From positions 3,838,912 through 3,902,911 of the forward strand of contig NC_051102.1 of assembly GCF_901709675.1 (NCBI RefSeq): 64,000 bases of DNA, in the 5' to 3' direction. The notes below the pieces were generated by a model. It had not been told where the DNA came from and searched no databases. It saw nothing but the letters and a program-made list of their open reading frames with translations. The stretch is from Syngnathus acus. Lineage: Eukaryota; Chordata; Actinopteri; Syngnathiformes; Syngnathidae. Below, piece after piece: positions 23,196 through 35,000 of this stretch; the stretch's first letter is position 1, and every line of letters starts with the position of its first letter. The position numbers and the translations under genes are program-made.

Positions 23196-25657
23196 GTGTG
23201 TGTGCCATATAACAGTAAAACAGGATTAATCTTCCCTTTCACATTCTCACTTCCCCTCATTTGAGAATTAAAATAACATTTGCTGATCAGAGGTTTCACA
23301 AGGTTTCAGGTGAGTTGTGTATATGTGTGGTATTGCATCATTGATAATGATGTCAAAGGTCATTCATAAGTGAATAATTTTCTTTTAAGAAATTGCTGGG
23401 AGCAATAAAACAGACTCTTTTTATTCATTAGTATAGTTGATAGGATTACAGAGGATGTAATGAAAATTAACATCTCCCGCCTATCTTTAGAAATAAAACA
23501 CTAAGCAATTTGAAAGTTGAACAGAAAAACTGCAACAACTAAAAAAAAACACATCTTAACTATTATGTAAGCATAAGGATCACCCCAAAAACATGCACTA
23601 CACATAAGTCAAGTTTATTCAATACACATGACTCAAAAACACATTTGCCACTCAACATGCTTTAAACCAAACAATTTAAATCAAAAAACAGAAAGCGCTT
23701 CATAATGGGATTTGTCCTATTATGCATTTTCTTATGATAACAAGTCAGCATTTCTCTAATGAAATTGAAGCCTTGTTACAATATTAAGAAAAAAGAAAAG
23801 AAAAAACAGAGCCTGTAGAGTTTTACAGATCCAGCAGAACAAACAGCGGTGTGATGAATGGCAGGGTCAACATTCACAGCTTCTGGCGAGCAGAGTACGT
23901 GAGCAGAAACATAAAAGTGGTGAATTGAGCTCCCTGAGCATCTGAGGGTATCAGAGGGGAACAAAAGTTCTGACTGGCACTGTTGGGGAAACCATGTCGT
24001 GAAGTAATTCAAATAAAATCCATAGAAATAAACGCTGGGTAAATCAGACTGTCCTTGGTGTTAAGTTATCTCTGTATTGGCACTCATCAAAAAATAACCA
24101 CACGCCTTTGAACACACCAAATTGAATTCCAGTTTCTTTGTGCTTCCACTTCAAAAAGAAATAAAGGAAAAAAAACCCTCTGTGATTGCAACATCATGGT
24201 AGCTTGCCGTGAAGAGGTCACATACTTTTGAATCCGTCACTCCCTTTACTGGCAGATGAATGTTAACTTGCTGTGGGTGATGATTCACTCGATTCATAAC
24301 AGAGTGACATCAAGTCAGTGTGATTTCACTGGTGTGATGAAACGTGCCTGTGTGCATTTAACTCTACGAATCGTAACTGTTTGCAGTGTTCATTCAGTTT
24401 TCAGTGTGTGGCTGATTCCTGCGGATAGTTGCTATGGAGATTAAAACAAACAGACAAATGCATGAGCATATTTTTTTATCTTCCTGTCTGTTCCTGAGTG
24501 GTTCAAGGAAATATGTTCTCATGAAAAACTAGCATTTAGTACTAGGATTTTATTTTTTTAGGATTTTCAAGGATTTTTAAGAATAGTATTTCACCAAAAG
24601 AAAACAAAGACGGGCGGCTTTAATAGCAGAAAAATAAATAATTAATTGCACAAAAAATAAATTTACTGAATTTAAACATGTACAACATGATTTAAATGTG
24701 ATAAACATATTTATATATATATATATATATATACTATATATATACACCATGTATTAGTTTTGCAAGGAGAAGAGAAAACGGGGAAAAGAATTATACTACA
24801 TCAGTTTACAGCATTTTAATCACTATGTGTACATGATCTAATTAAAGTCTTCATTTTTAGTTTGTGTAGGTTTACTGTTTAAGCATATTTTAAAAAAAGG
24901 TCAGAACAAAAACATTAGAGCTTGTAATAAAGGTGTTACAATAGGGAAAAATAATTTCCATCTTTAATACGTAGTATAGAAAAGAATAGATGAATGATAG
25001 CTTTGGGATTAGCACAAAAACAAGGCATCGGTTTTTCGTTTCATCACGAGCGTGTAACAACTCAGCAGTGCCATTTGTACACAGAATGGAAATTCTCACA
25101 TTGCTTGTTCTTATTTGAAAAGTGTCATCGTCTTATCACCACTGACTCAATCCCATTACAAAACACAGACTGTATACAGGGATATGTCATTTTTCACAGG
25201 AAGCATAATGATGATGTCAATCGGTGCCCGTCGGGGTGTTCCTTATTTACTTTTGTTTTTTGTTCTTATTCATTAACTTAAATGTACCCATATATAAACT
25301 CTAAACATATTTCAGCATATTTGAAACCACATACAAAGCATATATATAGAAGAACAGATTCACATAATAAAAAAAATAGTTTTTGGAATGGCTCAATGCA
25401 CTGATGTGAACCTTGCAAACAACCACAACAGATGATTCCTAGTGTGCATAACATAACATTTAGAATTTAACCATGTTAAAAATGGTGCATAAAATAGCTT
25501 ATTTTATCATCTGTTTGGCATGTAAGTGGTTAAGACATGCAACATCTGAATCCAACTTGTGGTCACGTGACCAGAGCGAGGTTTTCATAGTGAAACCTGC
25601 AGTCTGGAAAACAGATTTGAAGAGGAATTGGGATTGAAAAACATTACAAATTAAAAC
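21711..25657. other. Non-coding interval between tgm1 and the CD300-like gene
   Basis: No supported gene. Contents are a (GT)n tract at 23166-23205, an (AT)n tract at 24712-24733 and a somewhat GC-richer patch at 22800-23030 that could be an upstream tgm1 promoter. Short ORFs in the interval have no family resemblance. Confidence 0.45.
23166..23205. repeat. (GT)n microsatellite with interruption
   Basis: GT units interrupted by GGGTGGGT near the centre. Confidence 0.9.
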
Positions 25658-28458
25658 ATGAAGCAAATCATCTGTTTTGCGCTTACCCTGTTGCCTTGGA
25701 TCCCAGGTACGTTCTAATTGTTTATAACCGTTTTTTTGTTTCTTTTTTTTCTTACAAAGAAAACGGTGGTGAGCAACAAATCATGAGAAGACAAATAGTT
25801 GTCTTTTGTTAGCTATTGTGTAATATCTGCAAACAGAAATGTTCAAGTGTTCAAAGTCTGTTTTGTCTGTTCAAAAACTATAATTACTAGGCATAATCCA
25901 GTTCATAATACAAAAGGATCACCAGTATCATTTTTGCCAAATACAAAGTGAAACTGTGCAATGGTCAGAGCACTTCCTTTTTCTTCACTCCTAATCATGC
26001 AATGTTTTCTCGTGGATACAGGTTTCCCGATGAAAGTTGAATTTTAAGCAACACTAAAAGACATTTGGTTTGTCCACCAGGACTTCTTTGTGGTCTGATA
26101 ACCCAGGACGAGGTTACAGTCTTGGAAGGCAATGACCTCATTATCCCATGTCATTATGAGCCTCAGCATGCCAGCTATGTGAAGTACTGGTGTCGGGGAA
26201 AGATGAGGGAATTCTGCTCAAGTTTGGCCCGTACAGATAACTCCCTCTCTGATAGCCAGTCTGAGGACAGCGTAAGTATTTTTGATGACCCGATCCAGCA
26301 GGTCTTCACTGTGGAAATGAAGAATGTAAAGGAGGAAGATTCTGGCTGGTACATGTGTGGTGTGGAGCTTGGTGGATTTTGGCAAGCGGATGCCCGTGCT
26401 TTCACTTACATTAAGGTCAAACCAGGTGAATGGAAGTTGTATTTAAATATCAATGTTTTATTTTTCATGCTTTTTTTTTTATTATAAGAAAATGTATGTT
26501 TTCTGCAGGAATGTCGGTAGTAAATGACAGGCTGAGCGAGGAGGAGGGGCAAAGTGTCACAGTTCAATGTCGCTACAGTCCAAAATACAGGTCTCTTTGC
26601 AATCCATTTAATGTTCCATTTGTACCCTTATTTACTCTTACTTAAATAAAATAGTTACTTGCGTGAATTAATTCAAACGCTAATAATTCCGATAGTTCAG
26701 ACGTGGGCATGTTGCAAATTATTAACCAAGGTAAAGGGTTGAAAATGGCTTGCTCTTTTTCACGGTGCGATGCTAATGGTTGTATTTGTCAGTTGAAGAC
26801 ATGCAATTTTATTGTGAACCTATTTTGTTCGAAATAAAAACAACAAGCGAATTTAACTTTCTATGCAACCAAAAACATGTACCGTATTTTCCGCACTATA
26901 AGGCGCAGTGGATTATAAAGCACACCTTCAATGAATGGCCCATTTTAAAACTTTGTCCATACATAAGGCGCACCGGATTATAAGGCGCACCTTCAATGAA
27001 TGGCCCATTTTAAAACTTTGTCCATATATAAGATATATACATTTGGCCCGTGGACCGGACTTTGGACACGCCTGCTGTAGTGGCTCAATATTGGTCCATA
27101 TATAAGGCGCACCTGATTATAAGGCGCACTGTCGGCTTTTGAGAAAATTGGAGGTTTTTAGGTGCGCGTTATAGTGCGGAAAATACGGTATACACTTCAT
27201 TCTTTCTGGTCCGTCATCAACAGAGGAAGTGAGAAGAAGTGGTGTAGGACTGGAGACCCAAGCTCCTGCCTGGTGACAGGTGCTGAGGGAACCTACGAAG
27301 ACAAGTCAGTGGCCATCAAAGATGACAAAACTGGCACTTTCACCATAACCTTAAAGAAGCTGCAGATGAGTGATATGGGCTGGTACTGGTGCTCTACCGG
27401 ACAACACCAGATGACAGTGCACGTGGAGGTCTTAAACCAACCATCAACTGGTAAATTGACAGCAAGTAAGAATCACATAAACTTCATGTGGATATTTGTG
27501 AGATCTCACTAGAATTTAGTTAAGCAGGCTTGGCCAGGTAAGTACTGGTTGCAGTCTTCACAATGACCCATTCAATGATGTCATGAAGCTAATATTGTAG
27601 ACACGAGGAATGTGTATGTGTAGATTATTTGTCATTCAAGAAATAGTAGCGGCATATAGCAATTCAGCAAGTCTCATCTCCACACAATAAAAACATTTAC
27701 AGATACCGCTTAAAGTCGTCAGTCTGAAAACTCACAGCTGTGTTCCTATTTCTCCCAGCAGCAACAGCGATGACTGTGACAACCTTAGCTCCAGCAAGCC
27801 TGGTGGTTGCAGATGCATATGCCCCCAAACCAAACACCAATGATTGCTGGATGTGTCAAACGTGAGAAAGGCAGAGAAACTATGCTTTTACAGATTTGAA
27901 AATCACTAGAAGTGCATTTGACATTTTTATGCTGGACAGTCTTGTGAATTTGTTGTGATTGTGTCTATGTTTTAGTTTCATCATGCAGTCTGTGATGACG
28001 TTTGCGTCATTCATGCTGCTCGTAGTCTTGGCTATATTAGCAAGGAAGATGTGGAAACATAGTAAGTTCACACCACATTCTTATTGAGAACAATACGCAT
28101 CAAGAGAAAATTTCTTCAAAGGTCAATTTTACCTTTGACCTTGCATGGCTGCATGCGTGTTATCTGGTTTGCAATAAACATACATACATGAAGTATGATC
28201 AATATCTTGAAACTCCTACTCTGTTGATTTCCAGAACAATTTGCAAAGCTAAGACAAAATATGGAGATGAAGGCAAAAAATAAGGTAAGTCCTTATGAGC
28301 AGCACATTACATGACTTAGCGCTTTTCAAACACATAAGAGTGATTCATTCTTCATTCTTTTTTTCTATTCTCCAAAGGAGGACTATGGGAAAGTGACCAG
28401 CAAAATCCCCCCTGCAGTTTTCCTCAACATGAATTCAATGGATGCCCAAGTCTACTGA
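25658..28458 (+). CDS. CD300/pIgR-like (CMRF35-like) two-Ig-domain membrane receptor
   Basis: This belongs to the CD300 / polymeric-Ig-receptor-like group, cell-surface V-type Ig receptors of leukocytes and mucosa that bind lipids or immunoglobulin (family knowledge; ligand unknown here). Eight exons join in phase: 25658-25706, 26081-26425, 26509-26590, 27224-27450, 27759-27861, 27976-28061, 28235-28284 and 28378-28458, 340 aa. Signal peptide: MKQIICFALTLLPWIPG. Domain 1 (about 18-131) has GNDLIIPCHYEP, VKYWCRGKMREFC and EDSGWYMCGVE. Domain 2 (about 132-233) has GQSVTVQCRYSPKYR, KKWCRTGDPSSC and SDMGWYWCSTG. A Thr/Pro stalk with CWMC precedes the membrane segment (about 270-292, FASFMLLVVLAILA). 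The tail has Tyr in EDYGKV and a terminal DAQVY; neither is a canonical ITIM, and the membrane segment has no acidic or basic residue. Domain 2 is split by an intron holding a transposon. Confidence 0.88.
26880..27190 (+). mobile_element. TACCGTATTTTCC inverted-repeat transposon, copy B (311 bp)
   Basis: Same ends and interior as copy A, but the block running from GGCGCA through CCCATTTTAAAACTTTGTCC is present twice in tandem (about 68 bp unit). It occupies half of the 633 bp intron splitting Ig domain 2 of the CD300-like gene and ends 33 bp before the 3' splice site. Confidence 0.87.
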
Positions 28459-28707
28459 AGTAACATACCACAGTTTTTTTTGTTTTTGTGTTTCATTGTT
28501 TTCCCCCGACTGCCTGCAGCATTAAGCAAAAAATAGATTTTTACCTCCATATTTTCCTTTAAACTGCAATTCAACTCCACAACATAAAAAAAAAAATCAA
28601 GCCAGAAGAAGCGAAATAATTGCAGTAACAAATGTAACTCACAGCACTTCTAAAAGTGTTTGTCACAATGCATGTAAAGAACATCCTGCTGAAAATATGT
28701 AAAAAGA

Positions 28708-28713
28708 AATAAA
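28708..28713 (+). promoter_or_regulatory. Poly(A) signal of the CD300-like gene
   Basis: AATAAA lies 250 bp after the stop, followed by the TG-rich GATGATGGGTTTTGG. Confidence 0.6.
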
Positions 28714-31621
28714 GAAATGACTTGATGATGGGTTTTGGACTTCCTATATAATAGTGCCTTATTTAGACTTTGTGGCAACTGAGATCTCCCAAAATTCCCA
28801 ATGGCCATCATGCCACTGGCCCAAGCTGTTATTGTTTGAAAAATGCCAATTGATGAATGAACCTCAATTCAAGTTCAATTGTTGTGCTGTCAATTCACCA
28901 TAATGGTGGCTTTCTAATAAGATATGAGGTTTCATTATTATTGAAATCTCATCTCAAAACAATAATTTTGTTTTCAGCAGGTTAAAGGGTTAAAGATGCA
29001 GACATTTTCTTTTCTTAAAACACCTGCCGAGTACTGGTAGTTCGTTCCTCTTCGTTGCCCTAAGCAAAAGATGTGCTCTGCAAGATGAGCAACTCGGTCT
29101 CCTGAAATATACATCACTCCTAATGGAGAGAGAAAACAGTATACTGTGTTGTGATGATTGATTTTTTGAATATATAATTCATATGTATTTCATTTTACTT
29201 GAAAACTACGCTACACGTTGAATTCTTGCTAATCGCAGCCTCTTAAAAGAAGGCATAACGTGAGGAATAACAATTCCAAAAGATGAAACATCAATAATAA
29301 ATAAATGAGTTAGAATCTAAATTAAATAGGTGAGTCTAGAGCCTCCCTCAAAATATCAGCAGTCTCTGTGGTCCAAATGCCCTCTGGCCAGAATGGCTGA
29401 ATGCAGTATCTCCACAATTCTTTTTTTCTTCTTCTAGCTTTGGGAGCAATTAAAAAGCCGGTGCCAGAGGATTTCAGGGCCCATGAGGGTTAATATGATA
29501 AAAGCATATCAGATAGATATGATGGAATACTATGAAAGAACCTTTAAACTGATTCTGAAGCATGCGGGGTGCCAATGCAGTGATCTTAAAACGAGTATAA
29601 TGTACTCCCACCCATTTGTCAGCACATGAGGTGCTGAGTGCTAGAGTAGTTGTAGGTTTAGTTCACTCTGTTTTTTATTTTTGGAAGATCAGAGAGCAGG
29701 GTATTGCAATAATCTAAAAGACAGAAGCTAAAAGTATGCACGAGAACCTCTGTGTTACCTTGAGAGACTCTGGATGAAGCTGTTTCAAAGTGTGGGACAA
29801 AATGGATCAAGTATTGAATTCATAATATCATTCAAGTCACATCATTCAAAAATCACAGATGACAAACGGAATCAGCAAAAAACATGAAACAAAAATCTGA
29901 ATCTTTCCCTTGCTTCCTAATTGCACTAAATGATCAAGCTTTGGGATTCAGATTCATAATACTTTAGTTTGAATGATGCAACATCCCAATTAAAAGTGAA
30001 AAAACTGGAAATGTGTTTAATTTGCATCATCATCCCCCACAGCAATATATTTGGACTTCACGTATTGGATTTTTTTTTAAATTTCCTGGTTGAATTTCAT
30101 AAAATGGCTGAGTAGTGATGTAAGTGAACAGATATATAATGGCCTAATTAGTACAACTTGCATACTGATAGACATAAAGTTAAAACCAACATCGCTCCAC
30201 AGCAAGCCGCTTGGAGCTGCTGCTCTGCATGATTTCATGTAACTGTTCTAATTAGTGCTTTTCATGCATAATTTTCTGGCTGTTAAATCAATTATGGAGC
30301 TCTCTAATCAACAATAGCCACCTTCAGGTACTCTGAGCCTCAGACGTTGTAGCTGCAGACCCTATACGTATATATATGTACACACCTCAAATGTGACGGT
30401 GACAAAACAGAGTAATATTATCTTCTGAATGGAAGAGCTGCATGGAAAAAAACCAAGGTATAAATCTGTTTTGATTACTGCAGGATTATTTCATTTTTCC
30501 TTCCCATCGAGCCACAATGAAAGAGACAGGACCAAGGCCAGTCTGTTTATCTGGATCATATAAATCCATTCCATCCATGACAACCAGGGCTTTGGTGGAC
30601 ATAAATTGACATCAAATTACAGGGAGAAAGTATATCCTGCACGCTAGTATTCGAGGATATACTTTCAGAGCTCACTTGTTTACCGTATACTGTAGTCAAG
30701 TCTGAGCAATGGTGTTGCTGGGCTTCTAGTATTTATTTATTTGTATATTTTTTTTCAGTTTCTTTGTAGTCAGTGTCACTGCCAGTGCCTGCTGATGTGT
30801 TGTCAAACTTATACAATCCCTGCAAGCAGTGCCCTTTGAAAAAAGACAGCGGAATTGAAATGTCAGTCAATATCTTTCTGCGGTCCAACCATCAGGGATT
30901 TGCCACAAAGTGAGATTTCACTTGGACTCTTCAATCTTATTAACTGTGCAAACAACATTTTGCTTAATAGATTCAAAACACAAGTCTGGGTATTTAAGTA
31001 TAAGGCATATTAAATAATTCTACACACTATTCCTTATTTTCAAGTCACTTTAAAGAGGCACGATTATTATAGTTCATAAGGAGAGTTGGTGCTTATATTG
31101 TATTATATTAAATATATATATAAGACAGTACAAGAGCAATCCCAGAAATAGTGAGGCAGGAGAAAAGACAAAGACAGCAACCCACTATATTCTTTAAAAG
31201 TTATTTTAATATTTAGAAATTGCAGAGCACTGTGACCTGTTCACACTACAATAAATTGGTTGTTACAAACGAATGCCAATGTAGTTATTTCCATCACTTT
31301 CAATTATACACGATGAAAATGTGTTCTTACAACTTGAATAAAAAAAGACATTAATTGGTAAAATGACATTTACAACAAGGACCACAAAAAACTAAGTTTT
31401 AATTTCTGCTATTATATTTACACAAAACATACTGACTACACAATGTTTGAGCAATGCAGTTGTTTCAGTTTCCCAGTCCATTCTGAGAGTATAGTTAAAT
31501 ACCAACTATGTCATATATGTATCTCCATGTTGATCTTTTTAAAGGGTCAATTCAGATATCGAATGTCGGAATTTGTAATAGTTTGACCCATTCATTGTCA
31601 CATAACTAAATAAAATATGCG
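28714..31621. other. Non-coding interval between the CD300-like gene and lrrc24
   Basis: No gene. The stretch 30190-30320 is dense in TAATTA/CAATTA-type homeodomain words and free of obvious repeats (see findings). The remainder is plain AT-rich sequence with short A/T runs. Confidence 0.45.
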
Positions 31622-31915
31622 ATGCGGGTGGCGCAGTAGAGCAGTGGTTAATACAGTTCAGAGGTGCGGGATTGGATTCCGGCTCCGGACTTCCCGTGTG
31701 GAGCTTGCATGTTTTCCTTGTGCCTGCGAGTCTCTTTTGGGTATTCCGGTTTCCTCCCACATTTCATAGACATGCGTGATAGGTTAATTGGGGATTCTTA
31801 ATTGTCCTTAGGTGTGATTGGGAATGCTTGCGTGTCAGTGTGTGCCCTGGGATTGGTTGCCAACCAATTCAGGGTGTACCGCCTGAAGTCAAATGGGGTA
31901 GGCTCCAGAATAAAC
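31622..31915 (+). mobile_element. tRNA-headed, L2-tailed retroelement copy
   Basis: The head GATGCGGGTGGCGCAGTAGA and GTGGTTAATAC resemble a tRNA-like A box. Then come GGATTGGATTCCGGCTCCGG (B-box-like), GTGTGGAGCTTGCATGTT, CCGGTTTCCTCCCACATTTC, GATTGGTTGCCAACCAATTC and TAGGCTCCAGAATAAACGG. The modules and their order match the widespread fish HE1/DANA-like and L2-related family (recognised from memory). It lies just downstream of lrrc24. Confidence 0.78.
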
Positions 31916-32057
31916 GGTTCAGTATATATCAGATATGTAATGTTCTCTTTTTTGCTTTTCCCTAAAAATCTGCATGATTTGATGCTTTCCATCACTCTAC
32001 ACATCATTCCAAATTGGTCTCATTTAGTGGCTTTGATAACATATTGTGTTTGTCCAC

Positions 32058-35000
32058 TTAACAGTGGATTTCATAAGCAAGCTGTGATCCAAAAAGAAGA
32101 CTCTGACTGAGGAAGACCTCCTCTTGATGCGTGCTTAATGGCCCCTCGCCGCCATCGCCTGGATTCCTCCTAACCTCCATTCCTCCTGATCTGGACAGGG
32201 TCTGAATCACTTGATGATCCAGCAGAGCTTCTTTCATGCTCTTTTGTTGGACATACTCTCCCATCATAGGACACCTCACCGAGGCGGACCCAACTGGCTT
32301 TGCACGGTTCAGCACGTACATCTCATGGCCATGGTCATCACTGTACTCCTCCAGCTGTGCAAAAGTGGTTGGTCCATCAGAGTAATCATTTACATAGATA
32401 ATGCTCTCTTCTTTGCTGGTACAGTAGGATTCCACTTCTTCTTTATGGTATTGCTGATGACGGGTATAGATCATAACCAAGAGAAGAATAGCAGTAAGTG
32501 CGAGTAAGGAGATGCCAACAGCGATGGCGGTCTGTGTGGCCGGGCCAAGAGCACTAAAGTCCATGCTGTCTTGCTCATAAAGTGGCTCCTGGCTAACATC
32601 CACAACCTTTGGTTGGTAGAAGGAATTTGATGAGGATGAAACCGATGCGTGTGTGTTCAATTGAGGCCAGAATTGGGACGGATATGAAGATGAAGACATA
32701 TTGACCGCTAAGTGAAATGTAACCCTTGCCACACCACCAGGATTCCATGCCTCGCACTCATAGCGACCAGCATGTGCTACGGTCACATTGCTGAGGAAGA
32801 GCATGCCGCTGCCCATATCTGGGTCGAAGCTGTCCCTCTCACCGCCCTCCTCGGTCCCACGTACAAGCCCTTTGAGTCCTCCAGTCTTCATCCCCCCGCT
32901 GCTGGGCAGCGCCGTCACCACTCCTCCAACGCCAGGTCGGAATAGTTCACCATTGGGCCCCAGCTCTTGAACCAAGCCTCGCGGGGACAACTGGGCCTTG
33001 CCGTTGGAAGATTTCTTCCAAGTTACCTGAGGCTGGGGATATCCTGAAGCTTGACATGAGACTCTGAGGCTCTCCCCGAGTCTTACAGTTAGATGACTCG
33101 GTTCAAGTTGTACGACAGGGGGAATGCATACCAGGCTGTTTGGAGCTACCTCCCCCAGGCTGAGGTGGGAAAGGCGAGGTGGCTCAGAGCACATTAATCG
33201 ACGCTGCTCGGCTGTGCTTAACAGCCGCTGTCCGTCCTCACTGATCCATGTCCTTAGCCAACCGAGAGCACAATCACAGCGCCATGGGTTTTCTGCAGGA
33301 TGAGAATGAAAACGGACAAGATGTGACTGAATGAGATTTCATCGTAACCCCTTACGCCATCTAACTGAAATGTACGTCTGTTTATTCAGTTCTTCAATGA
33401 TCATATGAAGCCACCTTTGAACCTGATAATCATTTATTTTACCAAGGAGTTACTTTTACAATTCTATATGGACCACAGAAAGAGACAATAAAAACATTTT
33501 AGAAAAGCCAGAAATTACTCACCTTCGTATTACACCAAAGTATGAAAATGCTGCCAAGTTTTTATAACAGTAACAGTTTGAGGCTGAAACAGATTAATTG
33601 TTTTTCCAATGGGAAAATACATAGTTTCTAAGAGGTGATAAGAAGGGATAAACAAAGCTTCCACTCGAGAGACTATGCAAATTACAGATGCCTTTAGGAT
33701 ACATGTTGACAGGGGCAAGTTTAGACTGTCAAGGAGAACATTGTTTTATTTTAGTATTACGTCATGTTATTATGAAGAAATGCTTTGTGCTTTGGATTAA
33801 ACTGCAGCAATGGCGGCACCCGTAATAAACTCATTGCAGGGTGGCCATTGTATCCAAGTTGGCAATTGTTTTTTGGCATATCTAAATCCTCCCAGTTGCC
33901 TCTGACTATTCCTCCTTTCATGGATTATGTAAATCTGATTTTGATTATACAGAATCTCACGAGTGTGAAGCGCAACAAAAACAATATGAAGCAGTAATGT
34001 TAATTTTGCAGCTGCTTTCCAAAATTATTTGTGATTGGTAATTTCATGACTAATAATGCGCTCATTCGTCAAACCTGTGACTCGGAGCACTTGCAGGCTG
34101 ACAAGTGGCTGGAGTGTTGAGGCTCCCAAGGTATGGAGGTGATTTTGGCTGAGATCCAGTAGAGCCAGAGACGACAGCCCAGACAGAGCTTTGTCTGCCA
34201 GTAGCTCTATGCTGTTTTTCTGCAAGTGGAGTTCCTGGAGGCGCTACGAGGACAGTGCAGAAAACGACAAATGTGAATAGAAGAAACAAAAACAACAACC
34301 GTCAACAAATCTTCTCAGGCAACGAAAAATGTAACATCATGTCCTCACAAACTCACCAGCAAACCCCGGAAAGTGTTGTCCTGGACTCGAGTGATCTGGT
34401 TGTCTGCAAGGTAGAGGATCCGAACATGCTCCAGACCTTGGAACATCTCTGGGGTGATGAGATGGATGAGGTTTCCATTGAGAGCGAGCTCGAGTAACTG
34501 ACCCTGACTGAGAAATGCTCCCGGCTCCAGAGCTGAAATGCTGTTATTTTGGAGGTACAGGTAATGGAGCCTGCCCAGTCGGGTCAGATCCTGAAGACGA
34601 ATATGCACAATAGCATTGTCCTGGAGGAACAATGTCTGTGGGGTAGATAGGGGAAATTAAATTAATTACAATTAATAAATAGAGGGAAAGACCCAGACGC
34701 ATTATTAAATTGTCAAAGAAATATAAGTTACTCTGCACCACTTTTGACTTACCGTAATTTTTGGACTATAAGCCGCACCGGACTATAAGACGCCCCAGCT
34801 AAAACTCGTGATTCCGGGTTCAAAATTTGCGAAAAAAGTCGCGGCTTATAGTCCGAAATTTACAGTATTTTCAATAATTTTGTTTATATATGCAAACTTT
34901 ATTCTATACAAATCTAAGAAATATGTGAAAAGTCCTTTCTGGTTTGATGTGATAGTCAACAAACTGCATTCAATCTTGAAATGTTATTAATTATTTTAAA

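Noticed and set aside
27162-27223. N-terminal extension of the Ig frame starting at 27162
   Set aside because: It derives from the TACCGTA element end and intron; the acceptor at 27223/27224 gives the conserved KYRGSEKKWC junction.
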